From: Parachlamydiales bacterium
GTDB taxonomy: Bacteria > Chlamydiota > Chlamydiia > Chlamydiales > SM23-39
NCBI GenBank assembly: GCA_015661075.1
Contig: JACVQJ010000009.1
Coordinates: 1-47,400, forward strand
Direction of reading: 5' to 3'
DNA: 47,400 nt
A model generated the notes under the pieces. That model had not been told where the DNA came from and did not search any database. It saw only the letters and a program-made list of their open reading frames with translations. Positions 1 through 8,011 of the stretch are shown piece after piece. Position 1 is the first letter of the stretch; the number at the start of each line of letters is the position of its first letter. The translations under genes were made by a program, and so were the position numbers.

Positions 1-495
1 TTTAATCTCTTAATTTATTTTTTGATTGCGAGGTCCTATTGTTATAGACACCTCACACAAGCGTTCCTTACTTACTCTTCTCTTCTTCCACTGTCAAAAC
101 ATCAGCGAGGGCTCTTCGGCTCTCGTATTTCGCTTCTTCGGCCGCTTGGCAGATTTATTGAAACGAAAGGTAATAACTTACAAAAGATGCCTGTTTTCTA
201 GCAATCCTTTTCCAAAACCACCTTCGTCAACATGATCATATCCACCTCATATTCTATGCTTTGTTTGATTATTTTAAATTTTTTACTCCCAAAATCCACG
301 TTTACGACTTTCTTGTTTTTGATCCCAAATGACCAAAATCGGGCAAATGGGCCGAAAAAACCATCGGAACCGTCCCTACACTGCGAAAATGCGAAAATGT
401 GAAAATTTCCATGGGAAAATCGAGACAAATTGGCTTGTCGTGCAAATTTTTATTGGCACATAAAAGTAAAATAATTATTGTAATGAAATTGAATA
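1..495. other. Non-coding region upstream of the MOMP-like gene
   Basis: I see no credible gene here. The short open frames on either strand have no ribosome-binding site and no recognisable domain. The stretch is A+T-rich, as expected of a promoter region for a highly expressed outer-membrane gene. I could not pick a convincing -35/-10 pair with 16-18 nt spacing: TTGGCA-like and TAAAAT-like words exist around 453-472 but are not well spaced. Confidence 0.6.
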
Positions 496-551
496 CACCC
501 TCTATGGAGGGCATGTCTGGACGAAAGGACAGACAAGGCCTTCAGAGGGTG
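496..551 (+). promoter_or_regulatory. Long hairpin in the 5' leader of the MOMP-like gene
   Basis: An 8-bp outer stem (496-503 with 544-551) pairs perfectly. Inside it lie a 3-bp stem (510-512 with 538-540) and a 6-bp stem (514-519 with 530-535) closing a 10-nt loop. No T-run follows, so it is not an intrinsic terminator. It ends about 58 nt before the start codon of the outer-membrane gene, inside the likely 5' untranslated region. Roles such as mRNA stabilisation, processing or regulation are inference. Confidence 0.55.
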
Positions 552-609
552 AATAGATGAAAAAGAGGGGCAGACAGCTCACTCAAAACGTGAAAAACTG
601 GAGATTGTT

Positions 610-1734
610 ATGAATTGGAACAATTCCTTGAATAGGATCATGGTAGGAGCGGTTGCTTCTCTTGTAGCAACAAGCGCCTATGCGATCCCGAAAGGATCTT
701 GTGAAAAACCCGTAGATGTGTGCTGCGATGAGCCAAGACCTGGCCCATTTGCTTTTTCTTATCCCAAAGATGTGAATCTCGCCTGCCCGGTTGATTTTTA
801 CGTCAATGCAGCGTTCCTGATTTTCCAAGCCAAGCAAGATGGTATGGAATTTGGCCTGCGTGATAGCGACGGAGTGAATCTGCCGATCACTCATGGTGAA
901 ATCCTCGGATTCTCCCATAACAACAGCGACTGGGATTACAACCCGGGTGTACGCGTCGGGCTGGGGTTCTATCTGCATCATGATGCCTGGACCATTGACT
1001 TTGATTGGACCTGGCTTAATATCACTGATTACGCTGAATACTCTTCCTCTAACGGGGGAATGATCATTCCAATATGGCTGCCGCCGATTCAACCGGTCGC
1101 TACCTGGCGTAGTCTCTCTGCGGTTTGGGACGCTCACTATAATACAATCGATGCTCGGCTGGGCAAGCCTTATCACATCAGCCGATACGTTGTAGTAAAA
1201 CCTCATTTCGGTTTCCGCGCTGCCTTTATCGATCAACATTTCTCTGTGCACCACGGAGGGGTTTTTAACGGCCAAACGGATGCTATCCACCATGGCGATA
1301 ACAATTTCTGGGGCGTTGGCGCCAGAGCGGGTATCGAATCCGAGTGGATCGTTGGCAAAGGCTGGCAGCTGTTTGGCAATTGCGCCGGTTCAATGCTGTT
1401 CGGTAAATTTGATATCGATCAGAATGTTGCTTTAGGCGCTGGCGGTTACAATACGGGCTTTGATCTCGATTGGCACAAGTATGACAATGTGCCCAACGTC
1501 GATATCCAGCTTGGTATCGCCTGGAACAAATATTTCAACAAGAACAAGTATCGCATTGGAGTGGCTGCTGCTTATGAATTCCATGAGTGGTTTGACCAGT
1601 TCAATATGAAGAGATTCTTCGGTACTACGACCGCATCGAATCCAACAACAACCTATCAGTGGCAAACCGATACCGCTTCACGCGGCAACTTGACGCTGAA
1701 CGGATTTTCTTTCAAGCTACAGCTCGATATCTAA
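610..1734 (+). CDS. Major outer membrane protein, Legionella-MOMP-like beta-barrel
   Basis: This 374-residue protein has a signal peptide of about 25 residues with a likely AYA cleavage site, then a Cys-rich start to the mature part (Cys31, 38, 39, 59). The rest is an alternation of short amphipathic strands rich in Trp, Tyr, Gly and Asp, ending in an aliphatic strand, as in outer-membrane barrels. Segments such as the 'GVRVGLGFYLHHDAW' strand pattern resemble the Legionella MOMP family that non-Chlamydiaceae chlamydiae carry in expanded sets. It is probably a porin or adhesin on the cell surface. The cysteines may form disulfide cross-links, as in chlamydial outer-membrane complexes. A GGAG lies about 7 nt before the ATG. 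The gene has its own leader hairpin and a strong terminator, so it is probably monocistronic and highly expressed. The family call is by recognition, not by search. Confidence 0.8.
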   Translation: MNWNNSLNRIMVGAVASLVATSAYAIPKGSCEKPVDVCCDEPRPGPFAFSYPKDVNLACPVDFYVNAAFLIFQAKQDGMEFGLRDSDGVNLPITHGEILGFSHNNSDWDYNPGVRVGLGFYLHHDAWTIDFDWTWLNITDYAEYSSSNGGMIIPIWLPPIQPVATWRSLSAVWDAHYNTIDARLGKPYHISRYVVVKPHFGFRAAFIDQHFSVHHGGVFNGQTDAIHHGDNNFWGVGARAGIESEWIVGKGWQLFGNCAGSMLFGKFDIDQNVALGAGGYNTGFDLDWHKYDNVPNVDIQLGIAWNKYFNKNKYRIGVAAAYEFHEWFDQFNMKRFFGTTTASNPTTTYQWQTDTASRGNLTLNGFSFKLQLDI

Positions 1735-1763
1735 GCTATAGTTTGATCCACAAAGTTCAAAGA

Positions 1764-1794
1764 CCTCGCCGGGGAAACCCGGCGGGGCTTTTTT
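1764..1794 (+). terminator. Intrinsic terminator of the MOMP-like gene
   Basis: A 10-bp G+C-rich stem (1764-1773 with 1778-1787, one G-T pair) closes a GAAA loop and is followed directly by CTTTTTT. The T-run ends exactly at the stop codon of the convergent kdsD gene. Confidence 0.93.
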
Positions 1795-2759
1795 CAGAGA
1801 CCCGCCTGCAGAATATCGTGCATGCGCAGAAGACCAACGACTTGACCATTGTCCAGAACGGGCAATACCGTGATGAGGCGGCCCGGATCTGCTTCCATCT
1901 GTCGCATCGCTTCCCAGGCCAGATGATTCGCGGCCACCCAGCGAGGACTGGGCGTCATCAATTCTTCCAAAGTACTTTCCAAGGCCAGAGAGCCCATCGA
2001 TTCCAGCCCGCGGCGCAAATCACCGTCTGTAAAAATCCCCTTCATCGTTTGGAAATCATCAACCACAATCAGACATCCGCACTGTTTGGCCGACAGCTGG
2101 GGCAAGACATGGATCAGCCGGTCCCTCGGATGGCATAGCGGCAGTGCATCGCCTCGCAGCATCAGATCGGAGACCTTCAATGAAATCCGCCTTCCGATGA
2201 ATCCTCCCGGATGATTGAGGGCAAATTCATTCATCGTGACCTGCTTTTGGCGCATCAAGGCGACGGCCATTAGATCGCCGAACAGCAATTGGACGGTCGT
2301 GGACGTCGTCGGCGCCAGGTCAAACGGGCACAGTTCGCGCTCGACGGGAAGAATCATGGAATGATCGCAGGCAGTAGCCAGGCGCGATTGGCGGCTCGAT
2401 ATGATGGCAATGCTGACAGCCTGGCGCCGGCGCACGAAGGGCACGAGCTCCAACAGTTCCTGCGACTCCCCGCTCTTACTGAACGCCAAAAACACATCCG
2501 ATTCGGCCACATACCCCAAATCCCCATGGACAGCATGGGTGGGATCGAGAAAAAACGCCTTCGTGCCCGTGGAAAGAAACGTCGCCGCGACTTTTTGCGC
2601 GATATGCCCACTTTTCCCCACGCCGGAAAAAATGATCGTTCCTCGACATGCCATTAAAATCTGCACAATCGCTTCCGCTTTTTGAGAGTCGAATTTCTCA
2701 AAATAGGCGCTGAGATAATGCTGTTGTTCTTGCAAAAGTTCTCGAATCATGGCTTTCAT
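1794..2759 (-). CDS. kdsD: Arabinose-5-phosphate isomerase (KpsF/GutQ/KdsD family)
   Basis: The enzyme converts D-ribulose 5-phosphate to D-arabinose 5-phosphate, the first step of Kdo synthesis for lipopolysaccharide. The 321-residue chain has an N-terminal SIS sugar-isomerase domain with 'GVGKSG' at 46-51, a second phosphate-binding 'SKSGES' segment near 94, and 'NHPGG' closing the domain. Two CBS domains fill roughly residues 200-320. Length and order match the family. Chlamydiae carry one such gene (annotated kpsF in C. trachomatis, near an E2 gene as here). An alternative ATG three codons downstream is possible. It is transcribed divergently from the OprB-like porin and convergently to the MOMP gene. 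Confidence 0.92.
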   Translation of the reverse strand: MKAMIRELLQEQQHYLSAYFEKFDSQKAEAIVQILMACRGTIIFSGVGKSGHIAQKVAATFLSTGTKAFFLDPTHAVHGDLGYVAESDVFLAFSKSGESQELLELVPFVRRRQAVSIAIISSRQSRLATACDHSMILPVERELCPFDLAPTTSTTVQLLFGDLMAVALMRQKQVTMNEFALNHPGGFIGRRISLKVSDLMLRGDALPLCHPRDRLIHVLPQLSAKQCGCLIVVDDFQTMKGIFTDGDLRRGLESMGSLALESTLEELMTPSPRWVAANHLAWEAMRQMEADPGRLITVLPVLDNGQVVGLLRMHDILQAGL

Positions 2760-2761
2760 TC

Positions 2762-2790
2762 TTGAAGTCGGCTGAAAAATTGTCTAGTCT
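2762..2790 (+). promoter_or_regulatory. Candidate promoter of the OprB-like gene
   Basis: TTGAAG at 2762-2767 and TAGTCT at 2785-2790 are separated by 17 nt. This would start transcription about 24 nt before the ATG. The match is moderate and there is no clear Shine-Dalgarno sequence. Confidence 0.35.
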
Positions 2791-2819
2791 GAATCTACGA
2801 TCCATGTGAAAAAAATACT

Positions 2820-4058
2820 ATGAAAACAAAGCTGATTGCACTGCTTCTTTTGATGATTTTAGGGCCCGGCATCGCCATGGGCGGACCATTTCTGACCGGG
2901 AACTGGAATGGCGCGCGCCAAAGGGCGCACGATGCAGGGATCGATTTTTTCGGATCATATGCGACTGATTTTGCCGCCAACCCGATCGGCGGCCAATCCC
3001 AAGGCTGGACCTGTCCCGGTTCGTTTGATGCGGCTGTCTCTTTCAATCTGGAAAAAATATCCCGCATTGGCGGATGCAGCTTGTACAACTCCATCTCATG
3101 GCGCTATGGCAACAGCCTTTCGTCGGAATACATCGACAATGAATTTCCCGTTCAGCAGGTCTATGGCGGGCAAACATTTCATCTCGCGGAACTCTATTTG
3201 CAAGAGAGCCTGTTCGATCAAAGTCTGACCATCAAGTTGGGACGGTTGTGCGGCGGCAATGATTTTCTCGCCTCGCCGATCTACTTGCGATACGTCACCG
3301 ATGCGATCAACATCAATCCTATCTCCATTGTTTATAACGCCTTTTTTTCCACGTATCCTTTTGCGACATGGGGCGCTTATCTGGATTTTCAGATCGGCTC
3401 GTATCTTTTCAAATTCGGCGCCTACAACACGAACGTCAGCATCTGGAAAAATAAATTCCACGGCGCCAATTTTACCTTCGACAGCCAGCAAGGGCTTTTT
3501 CTCATCACTGAATGGGCCTATCTTTTCAAAAGCCTCCATGGCCTTAAAGGCCATTACAAAATCGGCGGTTATACCATCACAGGCCAGAACGATCATCGCA
3601 CAAATGGATCTGTCCCCAGCAATTATGGAATGTATTTCCTGTTCGATCAGATGTTCTATGTTCATGATTTAAGAACCGATCAGGGCCTCACCGGATGGGG
3701 TGCCTTTCTCTATGCCCCCGCCGACCGGAATGAATTTCCATTCTTCTTTGCGCTGGGCCTGGTGGATGAAGGACTTATCCAGTCGCGCCCCCACGATGCC
3801 CTCTGTTTGGCAGTCGCCTACGGACATTACAGCTCGCAGTTGAACAACTCCGAAGTTCTTCATCTACGGCAAAAGCTCTTCGGTCCCTTAGATCTGCGGT
3901 CTAAAGGCGCCGAAACCCAGATCGAGCTCAACTACTGGCTGCAGGCGACGCCCTGGTTTGCTCTGACTCCGGTCGTGCAATACATCATCAATCCCAAAGG
4001 CTATGGGACGATCAAAAATGCATTCGTGACAGGAATCCAGATCGAATTAGATCTTTAA
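2820..4058 (+). CDS. OprB-like carbohydrate-selective porin
   Basis: This 412-residue protein has a signal peptide of about 20-22 residues ending near 'GIAMGG'. The mature start, 'FLTGNWNGARQRAHDAGIDF', is the hallmark N-terminus of the OprB family (a 'W-x-G-x-R ... GI' block). The remainder is beta-strand-rich, ends in an aliphatic C-terminal strand ('VTGIQIELDL'), and has the length of a 16-stranded OprB porin. Such porins admit sugars through the outer membrane. The substrate here is unknown, though sugar uptake would fit the glycogen and glycolysis genes in the window. It is divergent from kdsD. No terminator is evident before the next gene. Confidence 0.78.
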   Translation: MKTKLIALLLLMILGPGIAMGGPFLTGNWNGARQRAHDAGIDFFGSYATDFAANPIGGQSQGWTCPGSFDAAVSFNLEKISRIGGCSLYNSISWRYGNSLSSEYIDNEFPVQQVYGGQTFHLAELYLQESLFDQSLTIKLGRLCGGNDFLASPIYLRYVTDAININPISIVYNAFFSTYPFATWGAYLDFQIGSYLFKFGAYNTNVSIWKNKFHGANFTFDSQQGLFLITEWAYLFKSLHGLKGHYKIGGYTITGQNDHRTNGSVPSNYGMYFLFDQMFYVHDLRTDQGLTGWGAFLYAPADRNEFPFFFALGLVDEGLIQSRPHDALCLAVAYGHYSSQLNNSEVLHLRQKLFGPLDLRSKGAETQIELNYWLQATPWFALTPVVQYIINPKGYGTIKNAFVTGIQIELDL

Positions 4059-4151
4059 AAAACATAAAAGCCTTACCATAAAATGCTTACAAAGCATCGA
4101 GGCATATTTACAAATTTTTGCTAGAATCCTTCTTATAAACATTAGACACAT

Positions 4152-4760
4152 ATGGGATTAGGCATATTTCCTTTAGATTCTCGACTCGAGCACAAGGTGT
4201 TCGAAAAAGAAAACCGCTGGGTGATCTTCAAGGCGATTCAAGACGACCAGGGTCATTGGTATGACATTTCGATCAGCGCCGACAATCTTAAAACCTTTGA
4301 ATCGCGACCTAACCTCGCTTACGAAATTCAGCAAATAGTATACGGATGTCTGGAAGCGCTCCAAGAGCAGGAAAAAGTTAATCAAGAATCATTGAACTCC
4401 TTCCTAAAGGAAGGAGATTCTTCGACAGCTAATGGCGGGCGCTTAAAAGCGCCCGATAAAATAAATAGCTCGGCTTACCCGCCCCTGAAACCCCCCGCTT
4501 CGCATGTTTACAAAACAAAAATAGCCAGTCAGTCCGCTTTCGATGCACTCAAAGCGCGCCCAGGCACATATGAACAGCTAAATAAATACCACCCGACGAC
4601 GGACTGGACGGAAGCGTCCCAGAAGAGAGCAACATTCCGAAAATCCCGAAAAATCAAGACAGTTGCCGATGGACTCGATGCTCTGCGCACAAGTTTGAAC
4701 GGCGGTACAGTGACGGTCTGCCCACAAGACTCTTCCACAGATTTTTCACCTGGCCAATGA
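4152..4760 (+). CDS. Hypothetical protein carrying a hairpin repeat in its coding sequence
   Basis: I do not recognise this 202-residue frame. Residues 1-80 look protein-like (charged and amphipathic, e.g. 'NRWVIFKAIQDDQGHWYDIS'). Residues about 82-115 are encoded by a double-hairpin repeat (4397-4455 plus a degenerate tail) and read as low-complexity Ser/Pro/Lys. The C-terminal part is basic, then polar. No Shine-Dalgarno sequence is visible. The gene may be an older ORF interrupted in frame by the repeat, with a non-native downstream half. It is not related to its neighbours as far as I can see, and a 154-bp inverted repeat follows it. Confidence 0.45.
   Translation: MGLGIFPLDSRLEHKVFEKENRWVIFKAIQDDQGHWYDISISADNLKTFESRPNLAYEIQQIVYGCLEALQEQEKVNQESLNSFLKEGDSSTANGGRLKAPDKINSSAYPPLKPPASHVYKTKIASQSAFDALKARPGTYEQLNKYHPTTDWTEASQKRATFRKSRKIKTVADGLDALRTSLNGGTVTVCPQDSSTDFSPGQ
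4397..4455 (+). repeat. Double-hairpin repeat, copy A
   Basis: Hairpin 1 (8-bp stem, 4397-4404 with 4409-4416) is followed by a 19-nt linker starting ATTCTTC and then hairpin 2 (8-bp stem, 4436-4443 with 4448-4455). The same order, linker and following ATAAAATA word occur on the minus strand in copy B (19079-19216). The stems differ in sequence yet still pair. It lies inside the 4152-4760 reading frame. Confidence 0.7.
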
Positions 4761-4802
4761 GCATACGCTCGCTCAATCAACTCGGCCGGATCTAAACTTC
4801 CG

Positions 4803-4956
4803 CTAGCGGGAGTTTACTAGTTATTTTGACGATATGATGCAAGATTTTGAGTCGCAATCGATTATATTTTTGAGTGTATTACCCAATCGGCTAAGCACGA
4901 AAAAATATAATCGATTGGCGTCAGATCGCGCAAAATAACTTGTAAACTCCCGCTAG
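4803..4956. repeat. MITE-like inverted repeat
   Basis: The outer arms 4803-4828 and 4931-4956 are inverted copies of 26 nt with one mismatch, starting CTAGCGGGAGTTTAC. Inner arms 4855-4871 and 4901-4917 are a second inverted pair of 17 nt around CAATCGATTATA. The 154-bp unit has no coding capacity and is bounded by CTAG at both ends. It sits between convergent genes, and its right arm contains the stop codon of the E2 gene. The alternative is a large bidirectional terminator, but the unpaired asymmetric middle and terminal CTAG favour a miniature transposable element. Confidence 0.65.
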
Positions 4957-6110
4957 ATCGACAAATCACTCTCGAGATGCTTTTTCAGATCGCTCAAAAA
5001 GCCGCAGCCATAGATACCATCCAGCACGCGATGATCAAACGTCAGAGAAACCATCATGACCGAGCGAATCGGCGTCGTATCATCCGGCATGACGAGCACT
5101 TTTTTGGTGATCGCCCCGAGTCCGACGATCGCGACTTCGGGATAGCGGATGATCGGAATGCCGATTTGCACGCCTGTCATGCCGAAGTTTGTCATAGTAA
5201 TCGTTCCATCCTTCACATCATCCGGAGACAAAGCATGGCGGCGGGCCCGATCGGCCAGATCGGCGATCTGGCGCGACAGCGCGGCCATATCGAGCCGGTG
5301 CGCATGGCGGATCACAGGAACCATGACGCCCTGATCCACGCTCACGGCCACACCCAGATTGACAAACTTCTTCATGACAATCGTGTCGTTTTCCAGCGAT
5401 GAGTTGATCAACGGATAGGCTTGGATGGCACGGACGATGGCGCGGGCGGCAAAGCTGGAGATCGTGAGTTTCGCGCCGGTTTTTTGCAGAAAATGTTCTT
5501 TTTGTTCCTTGATGAGTTGAACGACACGGGTCACATCGATTTCCGTCATCAAGGAGGCATGCGGCGCCTCATAAAAAGAACGGACCATGTTGTCGGCAAT
5601 CGCCTTGCGCATCGGCGACATTTTGACTCGCTCCAGCGGCTCTGATTCTGTTTTTGGGCCGCGCGCTGAGCAATATTCTTCGACGTCTTTTTTCGTCAGA
5701 CGGCCTCCGTGCCCTGATCTCGGAATCTTTTCCATTTCATTGAGATCGATCCCCTTTTCTTTCATCAGACGCATGACGGAAGGGGTCAGCAGATCTTCCG
5801 GCACAGCTGTTGCATCCGTGGGAGCGGCAACCACCGGCGCCGTTTTTTTCGGAATGGCTGCGGCCGATGTGGAGAGAATCGCCAGCGTTTCGCCGATCCC
5901 CACCTCTTGATGGGGCAAAGCCAAAATTTCCAGCAATACGCCGGACGCGGGAGAGGGAATCTCGCTATTGACCTTGTCGGTCGAAACTTCCAAAAGCGGC
6001 TCGTCCAATGCGACCGCATCGCCTACTTTTTTAAACCACTGCACAACCGTGGCATTCACGATGCTCTCGCCGAGTTTGGGAAGAGTAATTAATAATTGTG
6101 GGTTCATCAT
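4953..6110 (-). CDS. 2-oxo acid dehydrogenase E2 (dihydrolipoamide acyltransferase)
   Basis: This is the acyltransferase core of a 2-oxo acid dehydrogenase complex. It moves the acyl group from lipoamide to CoA. The 385-residue chain has one lipoyl domain (residues about 5-80, with the lipoylated Lys in 'STDKV'), an E3/E1-binding domain near 105-145 ('TPSVMRLMKEKGIDL'), and a catalytic domain ending with 'HRVLDG', the conserved His/Asp motif. Chlamydiae carry a second, orphan-type E2 gene near kpsF, which this matches. Substrate (pyruvate versus branched-chain) cannot be read from sequence. It is the last gene of the trhP-to-E2 run, 4 nt from lpxK. Its TAG stop is part of the inverted repeat at 4803-4956, so its last codons may have been altered by that insertion. 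Confidence 0.9.
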   Translation of the reverse strand: MMNPQLLITLPKLGESIVNATVVQWFKKVGDAVALDEPLLEVSTDKVNSEIPSPASGVLLEILALPHQEVGIGETLAILSTSAAAIPKKTAPVVAAPTDATAVPEDLLTPSVMRLMKEKGIDLNEMEKIPRSGHGGRLTKKDVEEYCSARGPKTESEPLERVKMSPMRKAIADNMVRSFYEAPHASLMTEIDVTRVVQLIKEQKEHFLQKTGAKLTISSFAARAIVRAIQAYPLINSSLENDTIVMKKFVNLGVAVSVDQGVMVPVIRHAHRLDMAALSRQIADLADRARRHALSPDDVKDGTITMTNFGMTGVQIGIPIIRYPEVAIVGLGAITKKVLVMPDDTTPIRSVMMVSLTFDHRVLDGIYGCGFLSDLKKHLESDLSI

Positions 6111-6114
6111 TAGA

Positions 6115-7137
6115 TCAATTGTTCATCTTTAGACTGATTTTTTCAATGAGATTTTGCCATTCGGCCATTTGGGAAATGATCTCTAATTGCATTTCCAAAT
6201 AATAGATCGGCAGAGCCCGGCGATCGAAAGACAATTTGACGGCATCTTTTTGCGTGCAGACCAGGCACGTGGCGCCTTTTTCCCGGCACCTTTCTGCAAA
6301 CCGCTCTAAACGAACAGGATCTGGCTTTCCGTGATCAGCGAGGATCCAATGATCGACTATCTCAAAGCGCGCCTCTTTCAGGGACTGCATAAAGCGATGC
6401 GGCTGGCCAATCCCGCAAAAAGCCCCGGCCCGGCGCACCTGTCCGATCTCCTGAGGCTGTCCTTCCAAATCAAGTATTTTCTCGAACCGCTGCCGCACAC
6501 CGATGAGAGGCGCCTCACTCCACCGGCGCAGGGCCGTTTCCAGAGTGCGGGACATCGACCCATTGACGAACACGGCATCGGCCTGTCTGAGACGGCTCGG
6601 CGAATCGCGGAGCAGGCCGCACGGCAAGAAGGCCCCATATCCGAAGGGATTGGCCGCGTCGACGATGACAAAATCAAAATCCCGCCGGAGCCGCCGGTAC
6701 TGAAATCCATCGTCGAGCAAGAGAATGCGCGCTCCGCCTTGAATGGCTTTTTCGCCCGATGCCACCCGGTCTTTCCCCGCATATGGAAGAATCAATGGAA
6801 GTCGCCGGGATAGCATCGTCAGCTCATCGCCGAGTGGCAAAGAAGATCGTTTCGATTGATAGCCGCGCGATAAAATCGCGATCGGCCCCAACGGCTGCAG
6901 ACTCTGGGCGAGCAGATGCACGAGCGGGGTTTTCCCGCTGCCGCCAGCGACGATGTTCCCCACGCTGATGACGAGGGACGGCAAGCGGCGAGCGGGAAGA
7001 AATCCTCGATCGTAGAGCCAATTCCGGATCCGGGCGGCGGATAACCAGCCCAGGCTGATCAAACGTAAGCCCAACGAATGGCTGAAGCGGCCTTCCTGCG
7101 CGGCAGAAAAAAGCTTATCGCGCAGCTGGCTGAACAT
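6115..7137 (-). CDS. lpxK: Tetraacyldisaccharide 4'-kinase
   Basis: LpxK phosphorylates the 4' position of the lipid A disaccharide at the inner face of the cytoplasmic membrane. The protein (340 residues from the chosen start) has an N-terminal membrane-associated helix, the P-loop 'GNIVAGGSGKT' at 60-70, and 'DDGFQYRRL', equivalent to the family 'DDGFQHR' motif. I start at the ATG at 7137, giving 'MFSQLRDKLF'. A longer frame from TTG at 7179 would overlap gmhA by 65 nt and has no ribosome-binding site. The chosen start overlaps gmhA by 23 nt, suggesting translational coupling. Its neighbour gmhA is another lipopolysaccharide gene. Confidence 0.92.
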   Translation of the reverse strand: MFSQLRDKLFSAAQEGRFSHSLGLRLISLGWLSAARIRNWLYDRGFLPARRLPSLVISVGNIVAGGSGKTPLVHLLAQSLQPLGPIAILSRGYQSKRSSLPLGDELTMLSRRLPLILPYAGKDRVASGEKAIQGGARILLLDDGFQYRRLRRDFDFVIVDAANPFGYGAFLPCGLLRDSPSRLRQADAVFVNGSMSRTLETALRRWSEAPLIGVRQRFEKILDLEGQPQEIGQVRRAGAFCGIGQPHRFMQSLKEARFEIVDHWILADHGKPDPVRLERFAERCREKGATCLVCTQKDAVKLSFDRRALPIYYLEMQLEIISQMAEWQNLIEKISLKMNN

Positions 7138-7732
7138 AGGGAGAGACGCCCGAAAAAAGTTCCTGTTCGACGAGTTCAATGATTACGTGAATCGCCGCCA
7201 TGTGGGCCTCTTGCACGCGGTCGGAAAAAGGAAAACCCGAAACGATCCACTCCAGATCGCAGAAGCCCTTGAGCGTCCCGCCGGTTTTTCCCAGAAAAGC
7301 GATCGTTTGCATCCCTTTCTTTTTCGCCGCTTCAGCTGCGCGCACAATGTTGAGCGAATTGCCGCTCGTCGTCAGGGCGATGAAGAGGTCCCCCTCATGG
7401 CCAAAAGCATCGACGCCGCGGGAAAATACTTCCTCGAACCCAAAATCGTTGCCGATGCAGCTCATCATCGCCGGATCTGAAAAAGCGATCGCGGGCAGCG
7501 CGGCCCTGGGCTTACGGAACTGTCCGGTCAACTCTTCGGCAAAATGCATGGCGTCGCATAGAGATCCGCCATTACCGGCAATCAGGACCTTGTTTTTGCG
7601 GCGGTAGCAATCGGCAATCAAAAGAGCGGCCGACTCGATAAAAACCTGACCGTCGGGCGCGGAAATCGCTCGCGCCGCCCGTAAGACATCCTGGCTCGCT
7701 GATTGAAGGGTAGTTTTGATATTTCGCTGCAT
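7115..7732 (-). CDS. gmhA: Sedoheptulose-7-phosphate isomerase
   Basis: GmhA converts sedoheptulose 7-phosphate to D-glycero-D-manno-heptose 7-phosphate, the entry step to ADP-heptose for the lipopolysaccharide inner core. The 205-residue length fits the family. The SIS fold is visible as 'IAGNGGSLCDAMHFAEEL', 'GNDFGFEEVFSRGV' and 'TTSGNSLNIVRAAEAAKKKG'. It sits between chorismate mutase (33 nt) and lpxK (overlap), within a minus-strand run. Classical Chlamydiaceae make heptose-less lipopolysaccharide, so this gene marks a broader-type chlamydia. The remaining heptose genes are not in this window. Confidence 0.92.
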   Translation of the reverse strand: MQRNIKTTLQSASQDVLRAARAISAPDGQVFIESAALLIADCYRRKNKVLIAGNGGSLCDAMHFAEELTGQFRKPRAALPAIAFSDPAMMSCIGNDFGFEEVFSRGVDAFGHEGDLFIALTTSGNSLNIVRAAEAAKKKGMQTIAFLGKTGGTLKGFCDLEWIVSGFPFSDRVQEAHMAAIHVIIELVEQELFSGVSPYVQPAAR

Positions 7733-7765
7733 GGCAACAAACGTATCCTACAATCGCAATCTGAG

Positions 7766-8011
7766 TCAAGATGACTGATCGGACTCTAAAAATCCGCGAT
7801 CCAACAGCATCTGCTTCGAGTTGTTGAAGATCTCGCGATACACGCTCTGAATATATTTTGATGATGTTTTGGCCAATATCTCTGATTCGCGCGGCCCATC
7901 GTGGAGCGTTTTTTTCTGATCGATCAGCTGCAGAACCAGATTCAATCTCTGCTGGAGAAGAGAGATGATTTGATCGTCGATCCGATCGATCTCTAGTCTA
8001 ATTTCCTTCAT
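7766..8011 (-). CDS. AroQ-type chorismate mutase, monofunctional
   Basis: This 81-residue protein is a single AroQ-class helical domain. It has 'IRLEIDRIDDQIISLLQQR' at the N-terminus with the two conserved arginines, Lys in 'LIDQKK', and 'RESEIL' matching the Arg-Glu active-site pair. A Gln in 'SKQML' sits near the expected final catalytic position. It should convert chorismate to prephenate. No prephenate dehydratase or dehydrogenase domain is attached, and none is nearby. The start overlaps the end of the U32/TrhP-like gene by 14 nt, implying coupled translation. Because TrhP enzymes are known to need prephenate, this gene may feed tRNA hydroxylation rather than Phe/Tyr synthesis (inference). 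Confidence 0.85.
   Translation of the reverse strand: MKEIRLEIDRIDDQIISLLQQRLNLVLQLIDQKKTLHDGPRESEILAKTSSKYIQSVYREIFNNSKQMLLDRGFLESDQSS

Noticed and set aside
504..560. Short leader ORF (18 codons) overlapping the MOMP leader hairpin
   Set aside because: The GGAGG-like sequence is too close to the second ATG for a ribosome-binding site, and the codons lie inside the paired stem.
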